Below, piece after piece: positions 20,586 through 31,543 of a DNA stretch of 64,000 nt. Source of the stretch: Neopestalotiopsis rosae (taxonomy: Eukaryota > Ascomycota > Sordariomycetes > Amphisphaeriales > Sporocadaceae); the NCBI GenBank assembly GCA_023078685.1, contig JALGAS010000004.1, positions 2,418,001 to 2,482,000 of the forward strand, written 5' to 3'. A program made the position numbers and the translations under genes. The notes beneath the pieces were generated by a model. The model did no database searches and had not been told where the DNA came from. It saw only the letters and a list, made by a program, of their open reading frames with translations. Within the stretch, counting starts at the first letter, position 1. Every line of letters begins with the position of its first letter.

Positions 20586-21909
20586 ATGTACAGGGAAACC
20601 GACACCGTCATTGCTGTCATGGGTATCACCGGATCTGGCAAGAGTACTTTCATCTCCAAGATTGTCGGCGGTGATGTTGTGCCCATTGGGCATACGCTCA
20701 AATCTGGTATGTCGCAAGTGGGCTCGCGCTGGTGTGAGGAATAGTCGTTAAGTATAGTGTTAATGGCGTTGGCGTACGATATTAGAAACGAAACTCACCT
20801 GCGCGTACAAATTCCGCCACAAGACGCAAGGTGATATTCACCTGATCGATACGCCTGGCTTTGACGACACATACACATCCGACGCGGACATCTTGCGAGA
20901 AATTGCCTCTTTCATGTCGCGGGCATATCAAAAGAATGTCAAGCTTGCAGGGATTATATACTTGCATCGCATCTCCGATAACCGTCTGGCCGGATCAGCA
21001 TTGAAGAACCTGAGGATCTTCAAGTGTCTCTGCGGCGAAAATGCGTTCAAACATGTCATGCTGGTTACAAGTATGTGGGACACTGTGAAAACGGCGAAGG
21101 ATGAAGCCCTTGCCGTGGAGCGCGAGACGCAATTAGTCAATGATGATGGGTTCTGGAAAGACATGTATCAACGGGGGAGTCTCGTTGCCCGATGGGCGGG
21201 GTCTGCAGGGTCAGCAAAAGAGATGGTCGAGGATATCCTAGCAACGCGAGATATGCATGGATCGGCAACTCTTCAGATACAGAAAGAATTGGTCGACGAC
21301 GAGAAAGATCTTGACCAAACCACGGCAGGCAGAGAATTGTACAAGGAATTCGAGGAGTTGCAAATGAAGTTTGAGGAGCGTTTGAACGATGTCCTGGAAC
21401 AGACAAAGGAAGCCATACTGAAGAAGGATAGTGAGTGGCGAGAAGAGCTGCAAGAAGAGAAGCTCAAGCTGGAGGAACAGATGCGAAAAGCAGAGAAGAG
21501 CCAACGAGCTCTGCAAGTTGATTTGAGGAGATTAATGGCAGAGACAGAGGAGAAGTATCGTGTGCAGCAGGAGCGTCTGGTGGAGGAGCTCAGGGCAACT
21601 AATGAGAACATTGCCAGGAGCGATGGTGTATATAAACAACTGCAGCAAGAGAATCGCGAAAAGGATGAGGAGCTCAAAGCACGACTTGCTGAGGGCGCGA
21701 AAACAGCGCGAGAAAAGGAGGACCTGGAGGAGAAGATCGCGGAAATGGAGGAGGCGAAAAAGAGAGAAGACGAGCTACGTCAGGAGCTAGAGAAGAAGAA
21801 GCAGAGAAAGAAGACGGTAAAGAGGATCTTGAAGGCGATTCCGAGCATACTCATTCCCATCGGCTCGATTGCATTGTCGTTGCTTGGAGTAGGTCCATTC
21901 GGGTTCTAG
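20586..21909 (+). CDS. AIG1/IMAP-like GTPase with long coiled coil and hydrophobic C-terminus, about 414 aa
   Basis: Exons 20586-20706 and 20786-21909, with a 79-bp intron (gtatgt...attag) at the same place as intron 1 of the minus-strand paralogue. G1 is GITGSGKST (13-21), G3 is LIDTPGFDDT (about 62) and LVTSMWDTV (about 135) follows. From about residue 215 to 385 the chain is a continuous charged coiled coil (KEEKLKLEEQMRKAEKS... type). The last 24 residues are hydrophobic (AIPSILIPIGSIALSLLGVG) and could anchor the protein in a membrane, as in some IMAP GTPases. It shares YLHRISDNRLAGSALKNLR with YLHRLSDPRMGGSGMKNLR of the neighbour, so the pair arose by duplication. An alternative start in an upstream exon (20501) would replace MYR by 13 other residues. 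Confidence 0.85.
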
Positions 21910-22453
21910 CGACAGTGGTTTGCAAGATTCCACTAAGGGATAAGTACGAATGAATAAAAAGTTTCGTCACAATGCTCTGCTACATAATTCCAAATAATCT
22001 ATCGAGTAACGACGTGAAAGAAATTGAGAAAGGTTCCGTTCTTTTCTTTGATGCAAGCTTTGAAATATGGAGTAGGAGACGTCAACGGTGTTTTTGGCAT
22101 GAAGTACCTAGATACCCACTCGACATGAAGACCAAAGTGTCAAGTGCCTGTGTTTTGGGGAAGAGGGGGGAGGGTTGCGACGCACTTACACCCCAAGGTC
22201 GCATTTGCAAGGCCTGGGTTGACCCTTCCTCGCCAAGCGGGGCCCTGCGCTACAGGTTATACAGTATACTGCAGCTTACAGGGACTTGGCACGCTTGAGC
22301 TGTCAGCCGCTCCAGCACCTGTAGGTCTCTCTTGAGTGGTCCACAGGGGGGCACAACCCACTGATCACTTAGCTTTTAGGGGACTCCCCCCCCGCGTCTC
22401 CCCGAACCAAGTTCAAACTCTCAGCACTGCTTCCAATTTTACTGCTGAGAATC
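21910..22453. other. Intergenic, 0.5 kb
   Basis: Holds C-rich tracts near 22380-22400 (aggggactccccccccgcg) close to the next start codon; otherwise nothing recognised. Confidence 0.45.
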
Positions 22454-23059
22454 ATGGGCCAAGAACAGATCTTCGCCAAAACTCTTCATAATTTTCCAGC
22501 TATTGCAAGCTTGGAAATCATTGCGAACTCTCAGCAAGACTCATATGACCCCTGTTCCTTGCCCGTCAAGAGCTTGTTGGAATTCTGCCGTCATGTCTCC
22601 CGCGATTTGGCCTATGTCGCGCGATTGCAAGAGGACGTGCAGGACATCTTGAACACCTGCCCCGAGTACCATGCGACATGGGTTAGCGATGTTCGAGTCG
22701 CTGCTTTTGGAGCGCTCGATCGCGCAAATTCTCACATCACCGCCATTGCACCAGACATTGGCAACAAGTTGGACCCGAAGAATAGTCCTCAAGCGAAATA
22801 CAAGGTCGTGCAGAAAGTGGCAAAGGAAGGCAAGGCTCTAGCAATCTTGGAGCGACAGCTTTCTGTCGCCCATGCGAGCCTACTGGGCGTGTTGGAATTG
22901 ATGCACCGACTCGCTCTACAACGTGGCAAATTGGTGCCAGATCAAATCCAACTTGAACGACTAAAGTCCATGCAGTCGGTATCGTCTTTGGAACGGGCAT
23001 CTACGCACAGTCCTGGTCCAACGCCGATTCCTTTCTTTCGAAGTGCAGGATCAGGGTGA
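22454..23059 (+). CDS. Hypothetical all-helical protein, 201 aa
   Basis: Single ORF with the start in good context (aatcATGGG). The sequence is rich in long amphipathic helices (about residues 30-165), for example LLEFCRHVSRDLAYVARLQ and VGVLELMHRLALQ-like stretches. The last 25 residues are Ser/Pro-rich. Its overall look resembles the helical N-terminal domains found in fungal STAND/NLR-like proteins (SesA and related fungal_N families), but no motif settles it and no NACHT or repeat domain follows. Position next to two AIG1-like GTPases and near HET genes is compatible with such a role. Function unknown. Confidence 0.6.
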   Translation: MGQEQIFAKTLHNFPAIASLEIIANSQQDSYDPCSLPVKSLLEFCRHVSRDLAYVARLQEDVQDILNTCPEYHATWVSDVRVAAFGALDRANSHITAIAPDIGNKLDPKNSPQAKYKVVQKVAKEGKALAILERQLSVAHASLLGVLELMHRLALQRGKLVPDQIQLERLKSMQSVSSLERASTHSPGPTPIPFFRSAGSG

Positions 23060-23191
23060 TTGATGATGGAATTTATTCGAGTGTTTGGGCAGCATGGACG
23101 ATTGGGCTTGGCGCAAGCCATAATTTAGGCAATGATATTCAATTAAGACAATCCGATTACCCTACCGACACTGTACAAGACTTAAAAAATA

Positions 23192-24617
23192 CTACTGGGT
23201 GATAGTCTCCCTGATTATGTCCGGTCTTGACCCTTTTGTTCCTGTCCACTGTCGTATGCCTGGGAAAACCTCCATGTGCTGGGACACTTGAGACGTATGC
23301 CCTTTAGTACTTGTGTCAGACCAGAAGAATTCAGTCAGAGCGGTCTGCATAAAGAGGCGCAAGCCCAACAGGGCTGCCTTGGCCACAAGCTCAATTAGTA
23401 TTTCGTGCTCTCTCGTCTCCGAACCTTGCTGCTTGAGACGAAATGGTTCTAGTGCCTTCATAATGACGGCAACAGTATCTTCAAGTGCACCAGATCGTGG
23501 GTCGGAAGCTCTCAGGGGTATTGTTGATGTCGAGTAGGTAGTGGACAAAAGGTCGGCTGTCAGAGTACGCCAAACATGCTGCATGTGTTCTGCATCTAAG
23601 TTAGTGTTTGTTGTGAAGGATGCTTTTCGAACTATCATGGATGCACTCACCGTCTTTTTCCCGTCCAGCGATAATCTGCTGATACATTTGGAGCATCTCA
23701 GCCGGCAACAGCGTTGACGATGGTTCCCCAGTCGCAGAAGTCCTGAATGCCAAGACACGAGCTATGAACATTCTCAACGCATTATATCGCTTAGAATTCT
23801 CCTGCAGTAGTGTTGCCCATTGCACGCGGTACTGGGAGTATTCGCTGAGGTCCGAGGTATTGAGTTTTGATCCGTCATAGTGTCGTTTCGATGAGGCCTG
23901 GCAGTCGGTGAAGTTCTCGACGTAGTTGCGGATGGCACCCTCGAGACGCGAGGCTTCTTTTTCAATGTCTTTGCGCGTGATGGGTTGGGGCAGCTTGTCC
24001 TGGAGGTAGGCAGAGGATGACGATGACGACGCCTTGGTAGTTGGACCCATCAAGAATTCACCTGTATGCGAAGCATGACGGGGCCTTCTCAAATTCCGTC
24101 GACGCCAAAAACACGCGGCAGCTACGAGCGCTAGGACAGAGGCTGCCGCAATCGCACTGCCAATACCGATACCAACAGCTTTGCCCACGCTGAGGCCCTC
24201 GTTGGAGCTTCCTGGGATTGCCGTGTTAATGATCGTCGTTGTGACGATACTTGAAGAATTTCCGTTGCTTGATTGATTGCCATTGGTTATTGAGGTCGTT
24301 GTCGGTGATGAATTTGAACTTGAATCAGCTGAAGAGCCGGATGGAGAGACCGACGCCGAAGTTATCTGGATATTCACAACGTCCCAATTGTATGACAAGC
24401 TTGGAGCTGAAACAAGAGTCAATACCGAAACGTGCTCAATGACTGTGAGAGCAGGAGATACGCCCCATGTGATAGGAATAGGAGAAAATGTAATTGTGTT
24501 GGGGATGAATGGAACATTAGCCGCTGGGGCAGATGTTATCGTCAGCGGCGGCGTCATTTTCGGCAATTTAGTCTTCCAATGAGGTACCGAAAGAGAACGT
24601 AAGATGTTGGACTCCAA
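23192..24617 (-). CDS. Single-pass membrane protein with Ser/Thr/Asn-rich ectodomain, about 456 aa
   Basis: Exons 24617-23651 and 23595-23192, with a 55-bp intron (gtgagt...cttag), phase 1. Order: about 95 residues with beta-rich character, a Ser/Thr/Asn-rich glycosylation-prone stem (about 95-145), one transmembrane helix (about 150-172, VGIGIGSAIAAASVLALVAA) ended by WRRRNLRRPRH (a stop-transfer), and a cytosolic helical region of about 280 residues. This is the layout of fungal wall-sensor or Mid2-like proteins, but the cytosolic part is larger than usual. No signal peptide is seen at the chosen start, so a 5' exon may be missing. The C-terminal half (ITRKDIEKEASRLEGAIRNY) has no family I can name. 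Confidence 0.7.
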
Positions 24618-25248
24618 ACCAAAGGCTCAGGAGAGTTGTACAATTTGCAGAAGAGGAAGTTTAAGATGGAGGCATAAGAAACAGAGATGGGAGAGACGAG
24701 AACCCCCCCATCATGTCGTTTAACCCAAGACGCAGAGCCTCACCACGTCCGTTCAATCAGGTTTACTTGGCACTATGTTACACGCGAAATTCCCGCGGGG
24801 GACGGTCTCAAAAGTAATTGTCACTCGCAAGGCTGGCTGTGTGATTGATATGCACATGCTCAGCTATTGCAGGGTGTTTGCTACCCGGTGTCGTGTGATT
24901 GGTCTTAGATGTCTAGGTACTGCAATTAGTAGGGTGGGACCGGTATGGTGGATGGTAAGAGGGGGCGGCAGCAGCAATAGACCATACTTACAAGGTAGGT
25001 ACGGGGCCGGGGGGTCTTTCTCAGCTCGCATAACTCTGCCTTTCCCGGGTCTATCCTCATTTCTACGTTCACTTTCTGATCCAAGAATAGCGTCTCCTGG
25101 GTCGTGTTCAATTGCACAGTCAGCGCTTGGTTTCTTACAAAATTTTGTTGCCGGCCCTGAAAGATTCTTGTTTCGAGCTGAGTACTAATCAAACTATCTG
25201 ACATTTGACCAACAAAAACAACACCGTTGAACGAAATCCTCTGCGATA
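24618..25248. other. Intergenic, 0.6 kb, divergent
   Basis: Promoters of the membrane protein (minus) and the Hsp70-like gene (plus). GC-rich patches; nothing specific recognised. Confidence 0.4.
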
Positions 25249-27666
25249 ATGTTTCGAAAAAAGACCAGAGAAGTCAATACTGGCCCAAAACTTTTGTTCG
25301 GGATAGATATTGGAACTAGTTGTGCGTTTATCAAACCCTGTCATATATATGTGATCAGAGCGCCTGCTGACGTCCGTGAATACCTTAGACACCAAAGTAG
25401 CCTACACCCAAATCAATGAAACTTCCAATGAGGAAAGCGTTCCCAGAGTCATTGAAGACTGGTCGGATTTGGGGGGTGTAGCCAACGACACAGCGTATCT
25501 CCCGACTGTCCTGGCGTACAAAAAGGGCGATAGCCTCCTCCACCATACGCCCGCTCACGTTGGATTTCTCAACGAGCAGCAAAGACGCGATAATGATTTG
25601 GAGATATTTGAGTGGTTCAAGGAAAGTTTTCCTGATAACCTGCGGCGTACCCAAGACGGCGATGTGAAAAAGCAAGCCGCCAACTCTGACAGCACCGACA
25701 CCATGATTCTTTACCGGCACTTCCTGGAAAAGCTATACCATGCCATAAAGAGCTACACAACCAGAACCTATAGGTTGAACTGGAACGAAACGCGCATTGA
25801 TTTCATGTTTAGTGTACCTGCCACGTGGAACAGAGTTCATGACATGCTGTCGACCATCACTCAACGTTTTGAAAAGGTCGCCAAAGAAGCCGGTTTTGGC
25901 CACAATCCCGTTCACCCGGAGCTACACAAGATGTTCATTACGCTTACAGAGCCCGAGTCCGCCGCAGCCTTCAGTCTGCAAGCTGAAAATGATCTTTTCA
26001 ATGTACGTAGCAATACTTGTTTACCAAATTTGCGAAAATTGGGCCCAAGTGACTTCGAATACTGACAAATGCCGGCAACAATAGGATGGCAATAGTGTCA
26101 TGGTTGTTGATGCCGGAGGCGGCACGACGGTAAGTTTCAAAACATTGCTCACAATGCTTTCCCTGTGCTCACAGACGCCGGAAACAGGACATCTGCCTTC
26201 TGAAAATCAAACATGCGCACCGCGGCCAGCTAAGCATTGACCCACTGAGTGCGCCTACCGGCGAGGAACTTGGCTCGGCGCATATTGACCGTGGTTTCGA
26301 ACAACTGGCCAAACTCAAGTTGAAGGAATTAGCATATAGGCTCAACGCCCAGTGGGACACTACAAGATTGAGCCATGCAATGCGATTCAGCCGCGATTTC
26401 CAGGAGAGTAAGATGGAACTGACTATGGAAAAAGCAATGAGCAATGAATACTTCACGGTAGCAATACCAAGTATCAATCCACTTCCGGCAGTGTCTAATC
26501 TCGACGACCTGCTTCAGCGCCCGGATCGATTGAAGTTCTATTGGTATGTCCAACTCCCATCCTTCCATTTGGACTCTATGATTATCTTGATCACGGCATT
26601 GTGCCTGTGGAGTAAAGTTGTCTGAATTCAAAGCTGACGAGGGGGAATCATCAGGCGTGAGCTAGCGACAATCTTTGACTCGGTGATTGACGATCGCCAG
26701 GTTGTCAAAAATGGTCGCCCCAAAACTGAAGCTGGTATAGCGAAACTCGTCCATCGGACACGTGACCACATGATCCATCAAGGAATGGAGGGTGGTCCGG
26801 GGAGTGGCAGTCATGGAGGCAAGGGTTTAGTCAAGGACGTCGACATAATCCTGCTCGCTGGTGGACTCGGGCAGTCAGCCTACCTGAGAGACAGAATTCA
26901 AATGAGCTTGGAGGACGAGCAAAACATAGGTGCATCCACACCTCTTGTGTGGACGATGAAGGAGCCTCAATCATGCGTCAGTAAAGGGCTGCTAGAGAAC
27001 AGGCTTTTCGAGATATTCCGCGCCCAGAAATGCAACGCCAATTACGGTGTTCTACAAGACAAGGCACTCAAGCTGTGGAAGCCACTGCATCTCGTGGCCA
27101 AGGCAGCCAATCAATATCGAAACCTTGGCGGTAAACGTTATATGCGACAAGTCGAGTGGCTAGTCGAAAAGGTATACATTTTCCTTCAATCACAGACCGG
27201 ACTAGCCACATGCGCTGACCAGACATAGGGCAGAATCATTCCTGACGAGACCCCAACGTGTACACATGTATTCGAAGGAGGAGAGCAGGATATTGTTGAG
27301 ATAGTCGTCTCACACGATTCCAAAGCGCAGCGATTCACAAAGCCAGGTGAGTCAGCGCTTTGCTTTCTTTTTCTTTTCTTTTTCTTCTTCGAAATTCTTT
27401 AACACTCTATAGGTGACTATATTGCCAAGATATACTGCCAAGATATGGCAGTAGCGCAAGATAAGCGCGGTAAGCCATACTGCGAAGTGGAGGTTATCTT
27501 CAATATTGCCAGTTTCCATGTCAGGTGCTGTGAGTAGAAACCAGCTCATTCTGAGCACTTTGTGCCGTGTACTAACGAAAACGTTACAACAGGGTCGTCC
27601 AAGGATCCAGCGACACGTCAGCTGATCGGGGAGTACAAGACGGTTTTCAACGAGGTTGCACCCTAG
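25249..27666 (+). CDS. Hsp70-like (actin-fold) ATPase, fungal divergent family, 636 aa
   Basis: Eight exons: 25249-25318, 25389-26002, 26085-26129, 26188-26543, 26655-27171, 27229-27346, 27413-27529 and 27593-27666 (1911 nt, frame closed throughout). Actin-fold motifs are in order: phosphate-1 LLFGIDIGT (about 15-23), phosphate-2 VVDAGGGTTDICLLK (about 235-249) and adenosine ILLAGGLGQSAYLRDRI (about 425-441). The canonical Hsp70 substrate-binding domain and C-terminal lid are not recognisable; the last 200 residues are a different beta-rich region. This is the HSPA12-like type of Hsp70 relative that is strongly expanded in filamentous fungi and often found beside incompatibility and NLR genes. 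It probably uses ATP; clients are unknown. Starting at 25249 gives MFRKKTREVNTGPKLL directly before the first motif. Confidence 0.88.
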
Positions 27667-29183
27667 GACTGATGCTTTACACATTGTTTAATTGTTTCAT
27701 ACCCCAATTCGACGGATACTTGATGTGGATGATTCTTGATTTCTAGACTGAGTTAATCTTAACGTATTCGTCTCTTTTCCGTCGTCTCTGGCTAGGGTCT
27801 ACATAATACCGATCAACACGCTCGTGTTGCCTTGATCAGAGAACCCCTTGTACAGTCTCAACGCAGAGCCTCGTCAAAGACTGGCAACTTTTCGCGGAGT
27901 GGGTAGGCTGTGGGGCAGGCTGCAGGTCGATTGGAATGCAATTTGGCACCTGATGTGACCTATTTTACCAGGGATTTCATCCTCGCAACCAAAGGAGCTA
28001 AGGGCAATCTGCAAAGGACCATTTGCATGCAGGGTACCGACCCTTGAAGGAGTCCCTGTCTCATGCGGTATTTTTGTAGGAAATAATAATAGCACAACGA
28101 ATCACTGTACGCATTTGTTTTTCTAAATTTCCAGGGTATGCGTTGACTCAAGAGCCGTAAGGCTGCGGACGGCCCCCACGCAAGCCACCCACCTACCCCA
28201 TGTTGTCGGGCAGGGGGGGCCGCTTCGGGATCGTCACCATTATGGGGCATGAATACGCAGATCGAGTCAGGGCACCTTGCGAGCTGAGAATCACGGACCG
28301 ATGGATTGTACTGTGTAGATAAAGGAACCATGGGATTTTCGGGGGCTGGAAAAATGGGAGCAGCCCCCGTGACTGCCGGCTAGAGACCAGTATCTCAGAG
28401 CCTTACGACGAGGGACGCGATCCGGGCGACTATCCCATCCGCTACTGGGGTTGCCCCACCCATTATAGTTTCTGGTCACAGCATCAGCTTTCAGCACCCT
28501 TCAGCGCTCTCCAATAGTGCGGGACTAACCGACTCTAATTGGCTTGCATTATTCTTGATCTTTGTTGCCATAGATAACTGTACTCTGATACAGGACGTGG
28601 CTTGAGCTTATCAAGTATAGAAAAGATTGTATCTACCGTGTTGGGCACTGTACGGCCAAGTTGCTGAACGCCATCCACTTCTACAAGCATAACTATTATG
28701 TGTTGAATCCCGGATGAGTTCTTACCCAAGTCGGTTGAAATCATTTCCGGTCATCTTTTGTGTGACGTTTCATGAACTGTTAGCCCTGTCGGTCAGCTTG
28801 TTGTTAAGCTCCTCTAGTGCTGTATCTAACTAGAGGTGTTCGCGATGAGTATCTTAGAGAAGCTTACCGGTATCGTCTAGTTCCCCCAACGTGACCTCAA
28901 CTTGAGGTGATACAAATGCACAAATTACGACTTGGACATATCAAACTGACTTTTGCTGCCCTATGAAAAGCACAATCTTTAAAGCAAATGTTAATACAAA
29001 GTGACTTGTAGAAGCACTTTGAAGAGGGTTCCTTACACATTATCACATCAACAAACTTGGGAACAGTTGGTAGATAGGTCGCACCACTGTGTGTGGATGC
29101 GTAAATGATGTTCTAATTTATAAACATGTCTCAAAGTATATACATGAAATATGTGTAGTAAAGCATGATTTTTGATTGGACCC
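27667..29183. other. Intergenic, 1.5 kb
   Basis: No gene recognised. 28130-28500 is unusually GC-rich and G/C-tract-rich, the rest AT-rich. A minus-strand ORF of 69 codons (28535-28744) has no recognisable content. Confidence 0.4.
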
Positions 29184-30224
29184 TTAGACGGTGGGCCAGC
29201 CAGTCGACCAGCTGATTGTGTTCCAACCAAACTTCTTATCGCCATCAGCATAGCCAACCGTGGTATCGACATAGTGGTAGTACAAGACAGCACCATAGGT
29301 AGGATCATCAAAGATGCCTTGGCCGCCAGGACCATACACGGTGCCGTGACTTTCAAGGACCACGGTACCACCATTGGCAGTGCAGGAGGTTCCAGACGAG
29401 TCTATTCGGTGTGTTAGGGCATGTTGATAGTAACGCAAAATGATATGCACAGTGGAAGACTTACCGACGAAACCACTAGTAGGGCTGGTGGATCGGCAGA
29501 CCATGATCTTGTACTCTCCTCCAGTAGCAGGCATAGAAGAGTCGTAGCCACAGCACTGGCCTTCGGACCAGAAGAGATAGTAGTATCCACTGCGATAGTA
29601 CATGAATCCTCCCTCACGAGCTGATGAACCCTCGGATGTGTAAGAGATCTGAGTGGCAGATCCAGCATTCTTAGTGGCGGCCGAATTGAGTTGAGTCTGG
29701 TAGATATCGCCCCAGAAGGACCCAAAGACCATGTAAGAGTTTCCATCTTCAGCGACGATGACGCTCGCATCAATAGCATTGTAATCCTTGCCCGCGCTGG
29801 ACTTGACGCCGGTCGATCCGTGGTCGGTCCAACTTCCGTATTCTAGGGTCGTGGATGTTGCATATCCAATAGCACTGTCTTGCGAACCGAATGAGGAGAC
29901 CGAGTAGTATAAGTGGTACGTGTCGTCGATGAGCAAGACGTCGGGAGCCCACAGATCATCGTTTCCGGTCAGGTCGATCGAGGAGCCGGAGGGAATGGCA
30001 GACCCATCGAGCGTCCAGGGACCAGACAGCGAAGAGGAACTGTAGATTCCAATCTTGTTGCCGGTGCTGAAACGAAAGTAGGTACCGTCACTCCGACGGG
30101 CAACGGCCGGATCGTGTGTCCAACATTCGCCAGAGCAGGCTCCGGGGTCCGCGTAGGCCGCGACGGTGCTGACGAATGCCGTGGAGGCTACAATCAAGGA
30201 CGAGAGAAACATGGTTGCCGGCAC
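29184..30224 (-). CDS. Secreted GH43 endo-alpha-1,5-L-arabinanase, 325 aa
   Basis: Exons 30224-29465 and 29401-29184. The 63-bp intron (gtaagt...aatag) is a multiple of three without a stop, so the unspliced frame is also open. A signal peptide ([21 protein letters not shown], second Met as likely start) leads into a five-bladed propeller glycosidase. The three GH43 acidic positions are visible: the Asp of [11 protein letters not shown], the Asp of [10 protein letters not shown] and the Glu of [13 protein letters not shown]. The SFWGDIY and [10 protein letters not shown] segments are typical of arabinan endo-1,5-alpha-L-arabinosidases. It should cut arabinan side chains of pectin outside the cell and so serves plant cell-wall degradation. 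The retained-intron form would carry 21 extra residues beside the active-site blades and would probably be inactive. Confidence 0.93.
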   Translation of the reverse strand: MPATMFLSSLIVASTAFVSTVAAYADPGACSGECWTHDPAVARRSDGTYFRFSTGNKIGIYSSSSLSGPWTLDGSAIPSGSSIDLTGNDDLWAPDVLLIDDTYHLYYSVSSFGSQDSAIGYATSTTLEYGSWTDHGSTGVKSSAGKDYNAIDASVIVAEDGNSYMVFGSFWGDIYQTQLNSAATKNAGSATQISYTSEGSSAREGGFMYYRSGYYYLFWSEGQCCGYDSSMPATGGEYKIMVCRSTSPTSGFVGKSSTVHIILRYYQHALTHRIDSSGTSCTANGGTVVLESHGTVYGPGGQGIFDDPTYGAVLYYHYVDTTVGYADGDKKFGWNTISWSTGWPTV

Positions 30225-31543
30225 CGTTGAAAAAGAATGACAATATAAAAAAGTAAAAAATAATGAAACGAGTGTAGTCTCAGACCGGGTTGACTAAACA
30301 AAGCTCCATGTTTATGTTGGAGGTTCGATTGAGCTTAAGTATGAAAATCATCAACAAATCGGGGGACGGAACTGTTCGTTTCGTTTTTTGCTGCTCAATC
30401 CAAGCATGCTCGTTCTCGTGATGCGGACGCGCATATGATGGATAGTGCTGCGTGTACCCATCACCAATGGGACGGGCCCATACCCATAGGCGGCTCTTGG
30501 CAGGGATCAAACAAGTGGCGCCGCCGCCAAAAGATCAAATTTAGCATGGATCTGAGAGGAATGGGGTTGTTTCGCGGCCTTTGATTGGTGGGTTTCGGTC
30601 CAATTGTCCGAATCTAGAAACGGAAATAATATATTTGGCGCTGTTTGCGGGGTTATCGGGGTGTTTCAGGCAGGGTGTCGAGGACTTCAGTCATCAAGAA
30701 TGACTGCAATTTAAATCCGTATTCGGGACCAACCGCCATTACTTTGCTTAGGGCAGCAGATCATTGAAAAACCTCCGAGTGTAAGTCTTCCTCTTCTCGG
30801 CGATTCGAGGCACGGGCCAGTGCCCTCCGAGATTCTTGGCGCCCAGCACCGCATGCATTATTAGATGAAAGCTGTTTAGACATCGTTGTGACCAAGCTCG
30901 CAACTTTTGATCAAAATACCAGACAACACACAAGCGAAGTCGAAGATCATGAGCTTGTGTTGCAATTAGGTCATAACGCGGGAATAAATTGTTCCCAGAT
31001 GAAGACTGTGGCTTTGCAGTCACTTCTGAGCTCATCACATTCTTTATTTATTGCCTCCACCAAAGGCCCGTAACCACTGCATAAAGTCCTGCGGCGAATC
31101 TAGAAAAGTTGAGGATGAATGCCTGTTTCCCCTGCTTCCCCTGCAATTTCATCCTCCGTCTTTCAAGTTTGCCTCGGCCCTGCTGGAAGGGAAAGATATC
31201 CATACTGAAGAAATTATATTGCATTGGACCATTCTTGCAACGATCCAGTCTCGGCACCACATTTAACTCTTGACATTATACGAGGATGTTCTGAAGATTG
31301 ATCGGAACAGCATAGGCCACAAGATCTGACAAGGAGGCATACCCCCGTGGCTCATATCACGCTGCGACAAAAGTGTAGTGTCCTTGCCATACAAGTTGTG
31401 TACCGGTTTGTCCAATTTCCTTCTCTCTTATTATTTTCTTTTTATCCTAGACTTTCGGAACTGTCGCCTTGACTGCAAAGAACTGCCATATGATTCACGA
31501 TAACTTACGAAAGTCCGGGCCTCTCATCTCGAACTGATCACAT
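30225..31543. other. Intergenic, 1.3 kb
   Basis: Upstream of the GH43 gene and downstream of the ABC transporter. A 96-codon minus-strand ORF at 30748-31038 has some protein-like composition but no motif or neighbouring exon, so it is not called a gene. Confidence 0.4.

Noticed and set aside
30748..31038. 96-codon minus-strand ORF between GH43 and the ABC transporter
   Set aside because: Somewhat protein-like but with no family, no neighbouring exons and no supporting signals.
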